A stretch of DNA of 7,015 bases, from contig CAJLFL010000097.1 in NCBI GenBank assembly GCA_905205855.1, positions 1-7,015 on the forward strand. The letters are read 5' to 3'. The notes beneath the pieces are model-generated. The model saw nothing but the letters and a program-made list of their open reading frames with translations. It was not told the origin of the DNA and ran no database searches. Within the stretch, counting starts at the first letter, position 1, and each line of letters starts with the position of its first letter. This DNA comes from an uncultured Eubacteriales bacterium (GTDB lineage Bacteria; Bacillota; Clostridia; Monoglobales; Monoglobaceae). Shown here piece by piece: positions 5,643 through 7,015 of the stretch. The translations under genes were made by a program, and so were the position numbers.

Positions 5643-5668
5643 AGTTTAACCTCCAGTAAAACAGTAAT

Positions 5669-7015
5669 TTATAATATATCCTGCAAAACCTGTTTGATAT
5701 TTGAATAGGCACAGACTTCAATTTTATTGAATTTTTTTAACTTGGCAGTGTTTGCGGATGGAATCAGGCATTTTGTAAAGCCGAGTTTTTCTGCCTCTGC
5801 AATTCTGTTTTCCAAAAAGCTGCATGAGCGCAGCTCACCTGCAAGTCCGATTTCACCTACCGCAACAATTCCGCTGTTCAGAGGACGGTTGCGAAAGCTT
5901 GAAGCTATGGCAAGAAGTATTCCTAAATCTGCCGCAGGCTCAACCATTTTAAGTCCGCCGACAACGTTGACATAAACATCGTGAGAGGAAACGTGCATTC
6001 CGATACGTTTTTCAAGCACAGCAAGCAGCATGAGGGTTCTGGACATATCTACACCGGTTGTCATGCGGCGCGGATTTCCGAAAGAGGAGGAGGCTGCAAG
6101 CGCCTGAATCTCAGCCAGCACAGGTCTTGTACCCTCCATAGTGCATAAAATACACGAGCCTGCTTCACCTTCGGGCCTTCCGGCAAGAAGTGCCTGTGAA
6201 GGGTTAGGAATCTCTTTAAGCCCGTTGTCTACCATCTCAAATACACCGATTTCATTGGTAGAGCCAAAGCGGTTTTTAATTGCGCGTATTATACGATAGG
6301 CTCTGTGCTGCTCGCCTTCAAAATATAAAACCGTGTCAACTATATGCTCAAGTATTTTCGGACCGGCAATCGAGCCTTCCTTTGTTACATGACCGACAAG
6401 AAAAGTCGCTATTGATTCTTCCTTGGCAATACGCATCAGAGTTGCCGCAACATCGCGTATTTGCGATACGCTTCCGGGCGCCGAAGAAATTGACGGATTA
6501 AACATTGTCTGTACCGAGTCAACTACAAGAATATCAGGCTGTTCTTTATAAATACATGACACTATGTTTTCCATATTTGTTTCGGAATAGATTTTAAGAT
6601 TAGACGAATCCACGCCGAGGCGTTCGGCTCTGATTTTAATTTGTTGCTGGGATTCCTCGCCCGATACATAAAGAATCTTTAAGGATTTATCAAGGTTTCC
6701 GCAGGTTTGCAGAAGAATAGTTGACTTTCCTATACCGGGATCACCGCCGATAAGTATAAGAGAACCTTGAACGATACCTCCGCCGAGAACCCGGTCAAGC
6801 TCGCCAAAGCCGGTTGAGATTCGGGAGTCCTCCGTTATTGATATTTCGTTTAAGGTTTTGGGAACAGAGGAGGAGGCAATTCCGACAGACTGACTTTTAA
6901 CTTTGGGTGTTGGGGTAACTATCTCCTCATACATTGTATTCCATGCTCCGCAGCCGGGACATTTTCCCATCCATTTCGGTGATTCGTTTCCGCAGTCTGA
7001 GCATACAAATACGGA
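5669..7015 (-). CDS. radA: DNA repair protein RadA (5' end beyond the window)
   Basis: RadA is a RecA-like ATPase and DnaB-type motor that extends and processes recombination intermediates. The frame stays open to the right edge, so 448 residues are visible; families of about 450-460 suggest only a few start codons are missing. Counted from the edge, a C4 zinc finger comes first: C5, C8, C19 and C22 (VCSDCG...KCPGCG). The RecA core has Walker A GGDPGIGKST (90-99), a Walker B ILVVDS (162-167) and the RadA signature KNRFG (247-251). The C-terminal third (about 300-448) is the Lon-protease-like domain without a protease role. An internal Met at 6970 would give a 433-residue product lacking half the zinc finger and is not the true start. 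It heads the visible part of a minus-strand operon with ispD and ispF. Confidence 0.96.
   Translation of the reverse strand, partial: SVFVCSDCGNESPKWMGKCPGCGAWNTMYEEIVTPTPKVKSQSVGIASSSVPKTLNEISITEDSRISTGFGELDRVLGGGIVQGSLILIGGDPGIGKSTILLQTCGNLDKSLKILYVSGEESQQQIKIRAERLGVDSSNLKIYSETNMENIVSCIYKEQPDILVVDSVQTMFNPSISSAPGSVSQIRDVAATLMRIAKEESIATFLVGHVTKEGSIAGPKILEHIVDTVLYFEGEQHRAYRIIRAIKNRFGSTNEIGVFEMVDNGLKEIPNPSQALLAGRPEGEAGSCILCTMEGTRPVLAEIQALAASSSFGNPRRMTTGVDMSRTLMLLAVLEKRIGMHVSSHDVYVNVVGGLKMVEPAADLGILLAIASSFRNRPLNSGIVAVGEIGLAGELRSCSFLENRIAEAEKLGFTKCLIPSANTAKLKKFNKIEVCAYSNIKQVLQDIL

Overview
The window looks like the chromosome of a low-to-moderate GC Gram-positive anaerobe of the class Clostridia. 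The signs are a non-mevalonate (MEP) isoprenoid gene pair placed directly behind radA, strong AGGAG-type ribosome binding sites, consensus TTGACN-17-TATAAT promoters, a PrsA-like foldase lipoprotein, and a Tn916-family integrase. Genus cannot be settled from the sequence alone.

Left part (1-1508) is the end of an integrated mobile element. It holds the tyrosine recombinase gene of a Tn916/Tn1549-type conjugative transposon or a related integrative element, with the rest of the element lying to the left of the window. The int gene has an extended -10 promoter that sits in the loop of an inverted repeat followed by a T tract. Downstream of int there are about 170 non-coding bases with several inverted and direct repeats; the element-chromosome junction (attachment site) most probably lies here.

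Middle part (1509-4408) is chromosomal. A low-molecular-weight protein-tyrosine-phosphatase gene (+) runs tail to tail into a stand-alone CBM9-like gene (-), overlapping it by 9 bases. A 247-base divergent intergenic region with two good sigma-A type promoters separates the CBM9-like gene from a two-gene unit (+): a parvulin-type foldase lipoprotein and a cytoplasmic cyclophilin, overlapping by 8 bases (ATGGCTAA). These are two unrelated families of peptidyl-prolyl isomerase in one probable operon. A 16-bp perfect bidirectional terminator closes it.

Right part (4441-7015) is a minus-strand housekeeping operon: radA (only its first few codons lie beyond the right edge), ispD and ispF, with gaps of 26 and 29 bases. 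RadA processes recombination intermediates; IspD and IspF catalyse the third and fifth steps of the MEP pathway.

No CRISPR array, tRNA, rRNA or clearly new defence system was found. The points most worth checking are the promoter-inside-terminator layout ahead of int, the repeat-rich int/phosphatase junction, the paired PPIase genes with their open +1 frame, and the matched inverted promoter boxes in the divergent region.
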